A stretch of DNA of 64,000 nt, taken from positions 1 through 64,000 of the forward strand of contig BGOU01000008.1 of assembly GCA_003569705.1 (NCBI GenBank), written 5' to 3'. This document shows positions 31,313 through 39,536 of the stretch, one piece after another (the stretch's first letter is position 1; every line of letters begins with the position of its first letter). Source of the DNA: Nitrosarchaeum sp. (GTDB lineage Archaea; Thermoproteota; Nitrososphaeria; Nitrososphaerales; Nitrosopumilaceae). The notes under the pieces were generated by a model. It saw only the letters and a program-made list of their open reading frames with translations, did no database searches and was not told the DNA's origin. The translations under genes were made by a program, and so were the position numbers.

Positions 31313-31450
31313 CTATTCATTTGATTCATCAAATGTTTCATCTTGTTCATAGTTTTCTTTGAGTTCAAGCTGATGATCCTCTTCTTTCATCTCTTCTTGT
31401 TCTACTTTTTTCCATTCCTTTTCTGTTTCTTTAATGATTTTCTTTACCAC
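31313..31450 (-). CDS. 45-residue acidic/basic helical protein
   Basis: GTG 31450 (VKKIIKETEKEWKKVEQEEM onward) to TAG encodes a highly charged helix ending in an acidic tail (EQDETFDESNE). Low-complexity charge makes it weakly supported. The next gene upstream on the strand is far away. Confidence 0.35.
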   Translation of the reverse strand: MVKKIIKETEKEWKKVEQEEMKEEDHQLELKENYEQDETFDESNE

Positions 31451-31535
31451 ATCACATCATGTCAACCCCAAGCATAATAGAGAGATCATAATTTTCAAGT
31501 TTGATATTCTTATCTCAGGAACAATAATTTTAGAT

Positions 31536-32312
31536 TTAGCCGCCAATTAATAGATCAGATGCAGAATCAAAAAATAATTTTATTGCAGATAGTATAATTA
31601 TTGCCGAAACTAGAATTTGCAGAGAACGTTCTTTAATATTAAAAGAGATACGAGCACCAATTATTCCACCAACAAAAGCCCCTACGGATAACAAACCCGC
31701 CTGGAGAAAATCAGGATGACCCAATATACTATGGATTATAATTCCAGATAGTGAGGCAAAGAGTAAAATGAACTGCGATGTCGGGGCTGCCTTTTTCATA
31801 GTCATTCCAATTCCTACTACCATTAAGGGCACAAAGACAATCCCCCCACCTATTCCAAAAAACGATGAGATTATTCCAGCAAAAAAACTTGCAGATATTA
31901 CAAAAACAATCATTTGTTTTGTGAGGGTTTTTTCTTGTGTCTCTATTTTTTTTCTCATAAAGATATAGACTGCAGATGAAACTAGTACTAGTCCAAATAA
32001 TATCTTGAATATTCCAGGTGTAACATCACTTGAGAGATACGCTCCCAAAATAGTTCCAGGGATGCACAATAATCCAAGTTTTAATCCAAGGGAATAATCA
32101 ATTCTTTTTTGACGTGAATATGAAACAGTAGAACCAACCGCATTGCTAAAAGCTGCAAAAAGACTATTGCTCACAGCTAGTGTCGGAGGAAAACCAAAAA
32201 ATGTCAAAACAGGTACAACAATAATTCCTCCACCAAGACCAATCATAGAACCAAGTATTCCAGCTGCAAATCCCAATGGGACTAGCCATAATTGATCAAT
32301 CATGATATACAC
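31536..32312 (-). CDS. TauE/SafE-family membrane transporter
   Basis: This 258-residue protein has about seven or eight membrane helices in two related halves. Each starts with the family signature: LGFAAGILGSMIGLGGGIIV and SFFAGIISSFFGIGGGIVFV. These transporters export organic anions, sulfite or sulfoacetate-like compounds. Substrate is not predictable from sequence. Start MYIMIDQLW; the second Met is equally possible. Confidence 0.88.
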   Translation of the reverse strand: MYIMIDQLWLVPLGFAAGILGSMIGLGGGIIVVPVLTFFGFPPTLAVSNSLFAAFSNAVGSTVSYSRQKRIDYSLGLKLGLLCIPGTILGAYLSSDVTPGIFKILFGLVLVSSAVYIFMRKKIETQEKTLTKQMIVFVISASFFAGIISSFFGIGGGIVFVPLMVVGIGMTMKKAAPTSQFILLFASLSGIIIHSILGHPDFLQAGLLSVGAFVGGIIGARISFNIKERSLQILVSAIIILSAIKLFFDSASDLLIGG

Positions 32313-32343
32313 CAGTAATACACGTTATTTGTATATCTTGAAT

Positions 32344-33111
32344 TTAGTTTGATATGATGAATTTCCAAAGATATCCTTCGGTGTTTGTAGTGACTTCTAA
32401 AACTAGTTGTTTTTGAGCAAGGCCAGTAATCTTGGAGCTACTGGTGATGCTCTTTGCCTCCAAATGATGAGATTTTGCAATGTCAATCCAAGAAGAAACA
32501 GATTTGAGAGTACCTGGCTTTTGGTCTTGCCAGCAATCACATACAAGTGATTTTACCATTATTTCATATGTTGTCTTGAGAGAATCAAGATTAGACATGT
32601 GGGGGTCTGTCTGAATGATACCCAGTACTGTATTAGGGGAATCAGTATTGCCAACCATGTGAATATTTCCAAGAAACTTTCCATCTGAATCTTTTAGCTC
32701 AGTTGAGGTACAGTATTCAATGGATTTTTGTTTTTCAGCATCGCTGTAAAATGTACAATATTTTGCAATAGCATTACCAGATATTTTTAGCGGTGTAGAC
32801 ATGGAGATTTTTTTGGAGGCAAGTGATGATTTTAGAATAGAGTTTAAATCATATGAAAAATCAATTGGCGTGATTAGTGTCATATTGTCATTAACGGGCA
32901 GGGGGGTTTGATTTGGTGTAATTGTATTATTGCTGAGTGGAATTACAGTTTCATTTGTTGAGATTGGATTTTCTCTAATTGGAATTGGTTTTACATTAAT
33001 TGGTTTTTCAATTACGGTAATTGGTTTTTGATTAACAGGAACTAGAATAGTCACCAGAATTAGCACAATAGCAATTCCAAAAATAACAGGTATGATAATT
33101 TTTGGCTTCAT
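32344..33111 (-). CDS. Membrane-anchored extracytoplasmic protein
   Basis: This 255-residue protein has a single N-terminal membrane helix (IIPVIFGIAIVLILVTILVP). It is followed by a Pro/Asn/Thr linker with 'PI-x-x-PI' repeats (about 30-80) and a folded outer domain with four or five Cys, including CDC. No family is recognised. It lies next to the DUF192 gene on the same strand; both are exported. Confidence 0.65.
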   Translation of the reverse strand: MKPKIIIPVIFGIAIVLILVTILVPVNQKPITVIEKPINVKPIPIRENPISTNETVIPLSNNTITPNQTPLPVNDNMTLITPIDFSYDLNSILKSSLASKKISMSTPLKISGNAIAKYCTFYSDAEKQKSIEYCTSTELKDSDGKFLGNIHMVGNTDSPNTVLGIIQTDPHMSNLDSLKTTYEIMVKSLVCDCWQDQKPGTLKSVSSWIDIAKSHHLEAKSITSSSKITGLAQKQLVLEVTTNTEGYLWKFIISN

Positions 33112-33153
33112 TTTATTGATTGAATTATTATTACAACATAAGGTTTTGCAATT

Positions 33154-33645
33154 CTAAATTGAAATTATAGTCAGCTTTGAATCCTTAGTAATGTTGAATT
33201 TATCTACAAATCCAGAAGTCACTTCTAAAATGTATAGTGCCTCACCATCAGGAGTAATACTTTGACAAGCCATAGTTTCAAGGGCAGTCCTACATGGAGG
33301 AATGTCTTTTTCTATGTGAATAATATTGCCGTCTTGATCAAACCAAATCATATCTAGTGGAAATTGCATGTTTAGCATCCAAAGCGAGTAAATACCCGCT
33401 TTGTCAAAAACAAAGATCATTCCTTGATTATAGGGGAGCTGATCTTGAAACATCAAACCGCGTACACGAGTTGGTTCAGTATCTGCAACTTGGACCTCTA
33501 ATGGAATGTTATCTATTTTGATAGTGCCTCTTGGAAATTCTACTGATTCTAGTTTGCTATCACTTGGAATTGATAATACACCTGCAATTCCAATAATTAC
33601 CGCAGCAATCACCACAGGGATTAGAATCTGAGTTCGAGTAGTCAT
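33154..33645 (-). CDS. DUF192 exported protein
   Basis: The start is set at ATG 33645 (MTTRTQILIPVVIAAVIIGI), giving 163 residues with an N-terminal membrane helix. The longer frame upstream adds 37 residues without pattern and would bury the promoter. The DUF192 core is clear: VEVQVADTEPTRVRGLMFQD-like, GMIFVFDKAGIYSLWMLNMQ, FPLDMIWFDQDGNI, DGEALYILEVTSGFVDKF. These small beta-barrels are often exported in archaea and of unknown function. Confidence 0.82.
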   Translation of the reverse strand: MTTRTQILIPVVIAAVIIGIAGVLSIPSDSKLESVEFPRGTIKIDNIPLEVQVADTEPTRVRGLMFQDQLPYNQGMIFVFDKAGIYSLWMLNMQFPLDMIWFDQDGNIIHIEKDIPPCRTALETMACQSITPDGEALYILEVTSGFVDKFNITKDSKLTIISI

Positions 33646-33854
33646 GCCAATAATGGTTTTTTTCCTTTTAAAAAATATATCATATGGGTGAGAAAAACGA
33701 GTCAGAGAATTTTGAGAGATTTTCTTGTATAATAATTGAAAAAAAGGCAATACCATAAGCGCTCACGGTAAGGCTAAGATGCTATTGGAAAAGGTTGCAG
33801 ACAAGCAGATGATTCAATAACCATCTGAATTTCAGTAAGATTTAGGAAAACAAG

Positions 33855-33923
33855 CTACTTTTTTGATTTATCATTATCTCGTGCTTTTGTTTGTTTTTTC
33901 GCTTTGTTTGATGTTTTACTCAT
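33855..33923 (-). CDS. 22-residue Lys-rich micro-ORF
   Basis: ATG 33923 to TAG encodes a Lys-rich peptide (MSKTSNKAKKQTKARDNDKS...). Composition bias makes this low confidence. Confidence 0.25.
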   Translation of the reverse strand: MSKTSNKAKKQTKARDNDKSKK

Positions 33924-34008
33924 TACCAATTTCTAAATGACATATTGATTTAAGGATTTAGAAATTAGAATTTAATTGTCAGATTATTTTATTTGACATC
34001 ATCTGTCA

Positions 34009-34170
34009 TTATTTTTTGTTAACTTCCTGTGTATTCTCGGTTATCTTTTTTAATTCAGAAAGAATCAGAACTAGTATTTCCTTTTCACTTAACTTCAAAA
34101 GTTCCACTGTCTCTTCTTCTGTGAATTTAATCTCTTCATTTATTTTTGAATAAGTATTAAGATCAACCAT
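34009..34170 (-). CDS. 53-residue helical protein
   Basis: ATG 34170 to TAA encodes MVDLNTYSKINEEIKFTEEE followed by TVELLKLSEKEILVLILSEL. Regular heptads of hydrophobic residues suggest one or two amphipathic helices, as in a small coiled-coil or antitoxin-like regulator. No family recognised. Confidence 0.5.
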   Translation of the reverse strand: MVDLNTYSKINEEIKFTEEETVELLKLSEKEILVLILSELKKITENTQEVNKK

Positions 34171-34347
34171 ATCGCAATACAATTTCAGTATTGATTAAAA
34201 CTTTGTTATTACTAATTCAATCATTTCTTATCATACCTATTGAATTTAATACTGAATCATGCTTCATGAGCACAAAAAATGAGACATGCTGACTTTTGTT
34301 AATATAATATTCAAAATTGTTAAAACATAGTAGACCCACTATCAGAC

Positions 34348-34563
34348 ATGGGTTTTTTTGATAGATTCAAAACTTCAAAAAATGATTCTGACGATAATTC
34401 AGACGATGAATTAGGGACAAATTGTACTACAATGATAGATCATGAAGAAGAATACAAAAAGCAGATGATTAAACTCAAAGAAGATCATGATAAAATGAAA
34501 GGAGATGAAGGTGATTCAGATTTGATCTTTAATGGAAAAGACAATAAATACAAAAATAACTAA
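34348..34563 (+). CDS. Acidic small protein
   Basis: This 71-residue protein begins MGFFDRFKTSKNDSDDNSDD, followed by an Asp-rich segment and a charged helix (EEEYKKQMIKLKEDHDKMKG). The MGFF/MGLF-type opening recurs on several small proteins in this window. No motif; function unknown. Confidence 0.5.
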   Translation: MGFFDRFKTSKNDSDDNSDDELGTNCTTMIDHEEEYKKQMIKLKEDHDKMKGDEGDSDLIFNGKDNKYKNN

Positions 34564-34619
34564 TAATTCTTTAACAAATATGCCATTTGGTAAATCAATA
34601 TATCGTAAAGAAAAAGTGT

Positions 34620-34760
34620 TTAGAATCTACGTAGGCATAGTGCAAGATTTAGCCGTTTTTCTTCAATTGTCTTGTCTTGCAATATCATAAATTCTGACGG
34701 TGTTACGGTAATGGTAGATGTTATTTTATTGACAGATCTGACCACACTTACAACACTCAT
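34620..34760 (-). CDS. 46-residue hypothetical protein
   Basis: ATG 34760 to TAA encodes MSVVSVVRSVNKITSTITVT plus PSEFMILQDKTIEEKRLN... The strand-then-helix pattern resembles a very small regulator. Coding nature is uncertain. Confidence 0.4.
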   Translation of the reverse strand: MSVVSVVRSVNKITSTITVTPSEFMILQDKTIEEKRLNLALCLRRF

Positions 34761-34870
34761 AATTGATTTTAATTTTATTTGAACTTAAGAACTGGAGTGT
34801 ATTAAATTACACATAATGTTAACATGTACAACTAATTACTCTAGACACTCAAGAATAAAAAGAGTTTAGA

Positions 34871-35116
34871 TTAGGTTCCAGTAAGAATAGATTGTAGTTT
34901 TTCTATAACAATATTGTGTATTATGATTTCCATTGGAACTAATGAATTAGTCACTATTTGTTGATTATCTTTAATTGCTTTTTGTAATCTTTCTCTAATT
35001 TCTTGATCATCAAAGATTTGCTGTCTTAATGAAAATGCTTCTTTTTGGTTCTTGACATAAATTTGGAGCCAATAATAACCAGTTTGACTATCATCTATTT
35101 TTATTTCAGATATTTT
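34871..35116 (-). CDS. Hypothetical helical protein
   Basis: The protein has about 81 residues if started at the second Met (MKISEIKIDDSQTGYYWLQI); a start six codons earlier is possible. An initial beta-hairpin is followed by charged helices (KEAFSLRQQIFDDQEIRERL). No family is recognised. It stands alone. Confidence 0.5.
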   Translation of the reverse strand, partial: KISEIKIDDSQTGYYWLQIYVKNQKEAFSLRQQIFDDQEIRERLQKAIKDNQQIVTNSLVPMEIIIHNIVIEKLQSILTGT

Positions 35117-35217
35117 CATGAGATTATTTCTCAAATTACTATTTTAACTATAGTTTACAAAATCTAAAGGTATTTGAGAAATATCAGCGTGTATGAAATT
35201 GAAATTATTTAGGTGGT

Positions 35218-35328
35218 TTATTCTGTTTTGAATTTTAAATTACAACTAGGACAAAACCAAGATATCGCCTCACCTTGCTCTCTAAATATCATCCCAAAAC
35301 ATTTAGGACATGATCCAACTTCGCTCAC
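35218..35328 (-). CDS. 36-residue zinc-ribbon protein
   Basis: GTG 35328 to TAA encodes VSEVGSCPKCFGMIFREQGE and AISWFCPSCNLKFKTE. The CPKC and CPSC knuckles spaced 18 residues apart are a textbook zinc ribbon. The Trp and the compact size match archaeal ribbon micro-proteins. Confidence 0.65.
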   Translation of the reverse strand: MSEVGSCPKCFGMIFREQGEAISWFCPSCNLKFKTE

Positions 35329-35662
35329 AAATTTTCTAAATGCAATACCAATACAAGTATTTCAAAAATACAAAAAACAGTACAACGAGATAAATGGAAA
35401 ATCAAAACGAATGTTGAGTGCTTCCACCCTTTTTCGCCTCATTTCCTTACTGCCGATAATTCTAACAGTTCCTCGTCATGAGTTATACTACTGGATGATA
35501 TTAAAGGAATTCTAGATCATATCGTTACATTTGTCAAGAAAATAATAATATTTTCAAATAAATGTAAATATTATACATGTAGTTAATATTTACAACTTTT
35601 AACAAATTATATGTTAAAAATTATAATAAATAAAAATTATTGTAATAAATATACATACTAAA
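35329..35662. other. Very AT-rich gene-free stretch
   Basis: Bases 35520-35660 are over 80 percent A+T, with many short taaat/atata runs. No gene is supported; longer plus-strand frames here are the reverse of the zinc-ribbon gene. The region precedes the candidate RNA at 35.7 kb and could carry its promoter and regulatory sites. Confidence 0.5.
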
Positions 35663-35664
35663 TC

Positions 35665-35672
35665 TTAAATAC
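35665..35672 (+). promoter_or_regulatory. Candidate TATA box for the 35.7-kb RNA
   Basis: ttaaatac lies about 25 bases before the point where GC content rises (about 35693-35697), which is the right distance for an archaeal transcription start. Confidence 0.4.
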
Positions 35673-35692
35673 TTGAACTTCCTATACTGAAT

Positions 35693-35822
35693 GATGTCGA
35701 TAACCATTTCGGCTGATTAGACTGCGTGACCCTGCAGAACAAAAAAGGCAATCAGGCGTTTGACGTCCTGACCACGAGAGGAAATCTCTCAGTGTTCTGC
35801 AATTGAGGGTTACGCCTTTTTT
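35693..35822 (+). ncRNA. Candidate structured RNA with intrinsic T-run end
   Basis: The outer helix GCGTGACCCT (35724-35733) pairs with AGGGTTACGC (35806-35815), with one G-T pair. Stacked on it, GCAGAAC (35734-35740) pairs with GTTCTGC (35794-35800). Inside are two hairpins: TCAGGCGT/ACG-T-CCTGA (35752-35771) and CACGAGAG/CTCTC-A-GTG (35773-35794). A T-run (35817-35822) follows at once. The unpaired AAAAAAGGC at 35741-35749 is an exact complement of GCCTTTTTT at 35814-35822. GC is far above the surroundings. It does not look like tRNA, 5S, SRP or RNase P RNA to me. About 130 nt if starting near 35693. Confidence 0.6.
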
Positions 35823-35823
35823 A
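35816..35823 (+). terminator. T-run after a strong stem
   Basis: Six T residues directly follow the 3' arm of the 10-bp outer helix, the shape of an intrinsic terminator. Archaeal polymerases also end at T-runs. Confidence 0.5.
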
Positions 35824-35995
35824 TTTTCTAAAACAGATGACACCATAAAAAAAATTTAGAGAAATAATAGGATGTTTTACTACAAACATGTATCCAGAAT
35901 ACAAAAAATAAAATCCCTGTTTTAAAATAAACCAAATAATATTTTTACTAAAAACAATAAAGGATCTATTTTTATTCTAGAAACGTGTAATAGTG

Positions 35996-36103
35996 TTGGA
36001 AAGCTGACACAGTATTCTATTGTCAATTGTTGGCATCAGTTTGCTGGCCTTTGCTTACTTGCAGGGCTATGCAAAGGTTGATCCGCAAATAGTCAGCTTC
36101 CAA
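35996..36103 (+). ncRNA. Second candidate structured RNA
   Basis: TTGGAAAGCTGAC (35996-36008) and GTCAGCTTCCAA (36092-36103) form a 12-bp helix with one bulged A. Inside, CCTTTGC (36048-36054) pairs with GCAAAGG (36071-36077). GACA/TGTC (36005-36023) and CAG/CTG near 36036 form smaller hairpins. The region is GC-richer than its flanks and lies 170 bases after the first candidate RNA. The strand is not determined by the fold. No clear terminator or promoter was found. Confidence 0.5.
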
Positions 36104-36321
36104 ATTATTTAACAGAATTTGGGTAAAAGCACGATTCTATATTTCCATTGCGGATAGAATAATGGTAAACTATTCCATGTGAAAGTTTGGTTTGTCCGAT
36201 GTATTTCATTAATAGATATGAAAAAATTTTTACTTAACAAAATGTGTGTTCAAAAAATACAACTTTAAGGATATGGTTTTATGGTACTAACTTGACAATA
36301 AGATTCAAAAATAATTTCAAA
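36104..36321. other. Intergenic between RNA candidate and MFS gene
   Basis: No gene is seen. It contains the 3' flank of the MFS gene. Confidence 0.4.
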
Positions 36322-37599
36322 TTAGAGATCAACATCTTTGGTTTCTCTGCTGAGCAATGTTGGAACTATTACAATTATTGCACCAATTATAATATTAATC
36401 CCTAGTGCAACAGGTATCATTTGTTTTGGAACATATGACATTAAAGATAATGCAATTAATGGAGACCAAGAACCAAAAAGTAAACCAGCATTATATGAAA
36501 ATCCTGCAGCACTGTTTCGTATCTGTGTTGGAAATCTTTCTGAAAAATATGCGGGGATTGGTCCCGATGCAGTAGATATGACAAATGCAAACATTACAAC
36601 ATATACCACCAATCCATAGACATTCTCCAATATCGCACTTGCAAGTGGAATTGAGACTAGTATTGATGCAGATACAAAAACAAGCATTGATTTTTTTCGT
36701 CCAATTTTTTGGGATAACCAACCAGTAAGAATCATTCCAACCCAAGATGAGGCAGTTGCATAAATCATAATTAGGGCTATTTGCCGTTTGTCAAAATTAC
36801 CAAACTGTTCCAAGTATGTCGGTAAAATGCTAATAGAGCCATGATACATGTAGACAAGACCAGTCATTATTGCAGCACACAGCAAAAACTCTTTTTTATG
36901 TATTCCAAAAACAATGCTTCTCAAGGGGGTTCTTTCAAGCCCAGATTCTTTGTTCTTTTTTACCCATAATGGTGATTCATCCATGCTAATCCTTACAAAC
37001 AGTGCAACAAAACCGGGAATAATTCCTGTAAAAAAGAGTATTCTCCAACCAATCTCCCCAAACATGTCTCCTGGAAATGCAAGGGTTATGATTTGAAACG
37101 ATATTGCAGCCAAAAGAAAGCCAAAAGAGAATCCACTTTGTAAAAATCCAGACAACAAACCCCTTTTCTGTTTTGGAATGCTTTCAATTGTCAATACAGC
37201 GCCGCTACCCCACTCACCGCCAGCAAAGATTCCTTGAATCAAACGAACCATTATCAAAAGAAGTGGTGCAAACACTCCAACAACAGCATATGTTGGTAAC
37301 AGTCCAACTGCAAATGTTGCAACAGAGAATCCCAGTATTGTAATAATCATAGATTTTTTTCTACCAAACTTGTCGCCATAAATTCCGAAAATCACAGAAC
37401 CAAGAGGCCTCATTATTAGGGTAACAGTATATGATGCAAATGTTGCAAGTATGCTAAACACTGGATCCTTTGATGGAAAAAATAATTGACTAATCGAAGG
37501 AATGACTAGAAGCATCAACACGATATCATATCCATCCAAAGACCATCCAAGAAATGAGCCGATGGCAATTTTTTTCTGAGATGTTGTTAAACTCAACAA
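36322..37599 (-). CDS. Major facilitator superfamily transporter (metabolite:H+ symporter type)
   Basis: This 425-residue protein has twelve predicted membrane helices. The MFS loop 2-3 signature is GDKFGRKKSMIITILGFSVA, and its second-half counterpart is QKIGRKKSMLVFVSASILVS. LIRPLGSVIFGIYGDKFGRK-like and RLIQGIFAGGEWGSGAVLTI resemble the sugar/carboxylate:H+ symporters (MHS, e.g. proline/betaine, alpha-ketoglutarate, shikimate type). The substrate is uncertain. An autotroph could use it for osmolytes or organic acids. Confidence 0.88.
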   Translation of the reverse strand: MLSLTTSQKKIAIGSFLGWSLDGYDIVLMLLVIPSISQLFFPSKDPVFSILATFASYTVTLIMRPLGSVIFGIYGDKFGRKKSMIITILGFSVATFAVGLLPTYAVVGVFAPLLLIMVRLIQGIFAGGEWGSGAVLTIESIPKQKRGLLSGFLQSGFSFGFLLAAISFQIITLAFPGDMFGEIGWRILFFTGIIPGFVALFVRISMDESPLWVKKNKESGLERTPLRSIVFGIHKKEFLLCAAIMTGLVYMYHGSISILPTYLEQFGNFDKRQIALIMIYATASSWVGMILTGWLSQKIGRKKSMLVFVSASILVSIPLASAILENVYGLVVYVVMFAFVISTASGPIPAYFSERFPTQIRNSAAGFSYNAGLLFGSWSPLIALSLMSYVPKQMIPVALGINIIIGAIIVIVPTLLSRETKDVDL

Positions 37600-37741
37600 A
37601 ATATTTTCAGTCTAGTTGTATATAGGCTTGATTTCAAAATAGAAGATTAATCAACTGCACTAGAGAGTTTAAGACGGTCTCAAAGTGAACCGATAATATC
37701 AGAATTTTAAATGAATGTAAAAAACAAAAGACTTTTCAGAA

Positions 37742-38035
37742 ATGAATTCTTATTTTATCAGTATGATAACTAATGAAATGCTAAAAGAAATTTGTGACAA
37801 AGTTGAAAATTCACTTGAGAATTATGTTATAGAGTATAAAGGACAATTATTTGAAAATGGCAGAATCATTGAAGGTATGGAAATACAGATAAAAAATCAA
37901 TATGAAGATAGATTATCAGGGATGATTCTTGCAAAAGGCGAGGACATTAAATTGCTGTCAGAAGAAGAACAAAGGTATATCAAAAACAGAATAAAAAACA
38001 CACTAGAATTATCTAAAAGGCAATACGATGCCTAA
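37742..38035 (+). CDS. Hypothetical protein
   Basis: This 97-residue mostly helical acidic protein has a possible later start at MITNEMLKEICDKVENSLEN. It contains a mid beta-strand pair (EIQIKNQYEDRLSGMILAKG) and a basic C-terminal helix (RIKNTLELSKRQYDA). No family recognised. Confidence 0.55.
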   Translation: MNSYFISMITNEMLKEICDKVENSLENYVIEYKGQLFENGRIIEGMEIQIKNQYEDRLSGMILAKGEDIKLLSEEEQRYIKNRIKNTLELSKRQYDA

Positions 38036-38058
38036 TTAGAAAAAAGGGGCACTGTTAC

Positions 38059-38556
38059 TTAGTTGATTTTTGGAATCTGTTGAAGGATGCTCTTTTTGAT
38101 CAGTATTGGGATGCTGTAAAATGTGGCAAGTGCTATTGCATCTGACGCCCTATGGTTTCTCAGAATCATTTCTTTTTTCCCAGTAAAATACAGATTTGCC
38201 CTTAACGCCTCACCGCTTTCATATATCCTGACTTTAACTAGAAACACCCCAGATTCCTCACAGATACGCTCAAGCATATCATACATTGACGGAATATCAC
38301 TGCGTTTGCCCTCTTGAAAATCAGAGATATTTTTTGCAACATCAACTGAAAATGCAGAGATGGGAAATTCTTTACCATCATTTGTTTTGAGAATTACTGC
38401 ACCCATACCCAAATCGGTAATGCCTACGTTATCTATTGTTACAACTTCAGAGTCTTCATCCAAATCAGTGATTTGTATTTTAGATTTTACATGAGTTATT
38501 TTCCTCCATAAATCCAATAAATTATTGATAGTAGATGGTATGTTCATAATTTGCAC
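38059..38556 (-). CDS. DUF151 / bifunctional nuclease-family protein
   Basis: This 165-residue protein has the DUF151 core VVTIDNVGITDLGMGAVILK, EFPISAFSVDVAKNI, FLVKVRIYESGEALRANLYF and RASDAIALATFYSIPILIKK. In plants and bacteria, members of this fold have been reported to act as nucleases (BFN); archaeal members are untested. The N-terminal 35 residues are extra. It is transcribed alone, convergent with the gene at 37742. Confidence 0.8.
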   Translation of the reverse strand: MQIMNIPSTINNLLDLWRKITHVKSKIQITDLDEDSEVVTIDNVGITDLGMGAVILKTNDGKEFPISAFSVDVAKNISDFQEGKRSDIPSMYDMLERICEESGVFLVKVRIYESGEALRANLYFTGKKEMILRNHRASDAIALATFYSIPILIKKSILQQIPKIN

Positions 38557-38653
38557 TATATAGCAAATTCATTCTTTTAAACCCTCGGTATCAGATAAAT
38601 GATTTACAGATGGGTTATGGTAGAAATATAGAGATAATACCAATCAAAATAGA

Positions 38654-39043
38654 ATGCCAGAGGTAAATATCAAAGAATACGAAAAGAGATGCCAAGAATT
38701 ACTAGAAGATGACGAAGTAAGATTTGCAGGTTTATTAGATGAGTTTGGAAAACTATTGGCTGGAGGATATAACAAAGATATAGACCCTAAATTGACAAAA
38801 GAACAACACGATGCAGTGTGTAAGGAATTGGCAGCCAGGGTTGAAAAAAGAAAAAAATATGACACTGAATTAGGACGTGTGAAATATTCTGCATCACGTA
38901 GAGAACATGTTGTAATAATGAGTTTTCCAATTTATGAAAAAGTAATAATGATAGTAGCAGAACCAAATGTCAACATGGATAGATTGGCATTTAGAATAAT
39001 AGAAAAATTAGGAAGTCAATGGGATGAGTTTTTCGGAAAATAG
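38654..39043 (+). CDS. DUF6659-like small protein
   Basis: This 129-residue paralogue of the protein at 1629-2018 has EVRFAGLLDEFGKLLAGGYN, KRKKYDTELGRVKYSASRRE and IVAEPNVNMDRLAFRIIEKL in the same positions. The start MPEVNIKEYEKRCQELLEDD fits the family's N-terminal helix. No catalytic site visible. Confidence 0.7.
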   Translation: MPEVNIKEYEKRCQELLEDDEVRFAGLLDEFGKLLAGGYNKDIDPKLTKEQHDAVCKELAARVEKRKKYDTELGRVKYSASRREHVVIMSFPIYEKVIMIVAEPNVNMDRLAFRIIEKLGSQWDEFFGK

Positions 39044-39070
39044 ATTTCAGTTTTTGAGAAAATACAGTAA

Positions 39071-39415
39071 CTACATTATTGTTCTTTTAAAATCATTCAT
39101 ATCTGAAATTGTATGTGTCGTCTCATGACCTATATCGTGGATGGTTGCACCGTTGTATTTTTTTGTAAAAATTGTTCCAGTTGCAATTAGCACTATGCCT
39201 ATCGGAGTAGTCACCGGTTCAGGAGCTAAAACTAGAGCCATGCCAATTTTTTGCATCTTTTTTCCTGGTGATGGTGCTTTTCGCGTACATCTCAATGACT
39301 GAGCAGTGGATTTATCGTCAAATTTTGCCATGTCTGTGTATAGTGTTGCTCTTCGCTTTGCAGAATCAGAAGCCTTGCGTACTTTTTCTAACCGTGCCTT
39401 TAGATGATCAGCCAT
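39071..39415 (-). CDS. Hypothetical protein with one hydrophobic segment
   Basis: This 114-residue protein has a basic helical N-terminal half (ARLEKVRKASDSAKRRATLY) followed by a hydrophobic Gly/Pro-containing segment (MALVLAPEPVTTPIGIVLIA) that may insert in the membrane. Ends in a His/Thr-rich tail (HDIGHETTHTISDMND). No family recognised. Confidence 0.55.
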   Translation of the reverse strand: MADHLKARLEKVRKASDSAKRRATLYTDMAKFDDKSTAQSLRCTRKAPSPGKKMQKIGMALVLAPEPVTTPIGIVLIATGTIFTKKYNGATIHDIGHETTHTISDMNDFKRTIM

Positions 39416-39536
39416 AACTAGTAATTTAGAAAAATATAGTTAAGATTCAATGATCAATATCGATTACTTGCAAGTCAATAAAGAATAACAAAGGACATGC
39501 AATTATACTAGGTTCAGAATAGATACAAAGACCATA

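Larger units (their letters stand above)
33646..34347. other. Intergenic region with small frames
   Basis: Besides the two small minus-strand frames listed separately, a plus-strand stretch near 33763-33822 reads like a peptide (AHGKAKMLLEKVADKQMIQ), but lacks a good start codon. The rest is AT-rich. Confidence 0.35.

Noticed and set aside
35213-35515. A 100-codon plus-strand frame
   Set aside because: It is opposite a 36-residue zinc-ribbon frame with perfect Cys knuckles and has no pattern of its own.
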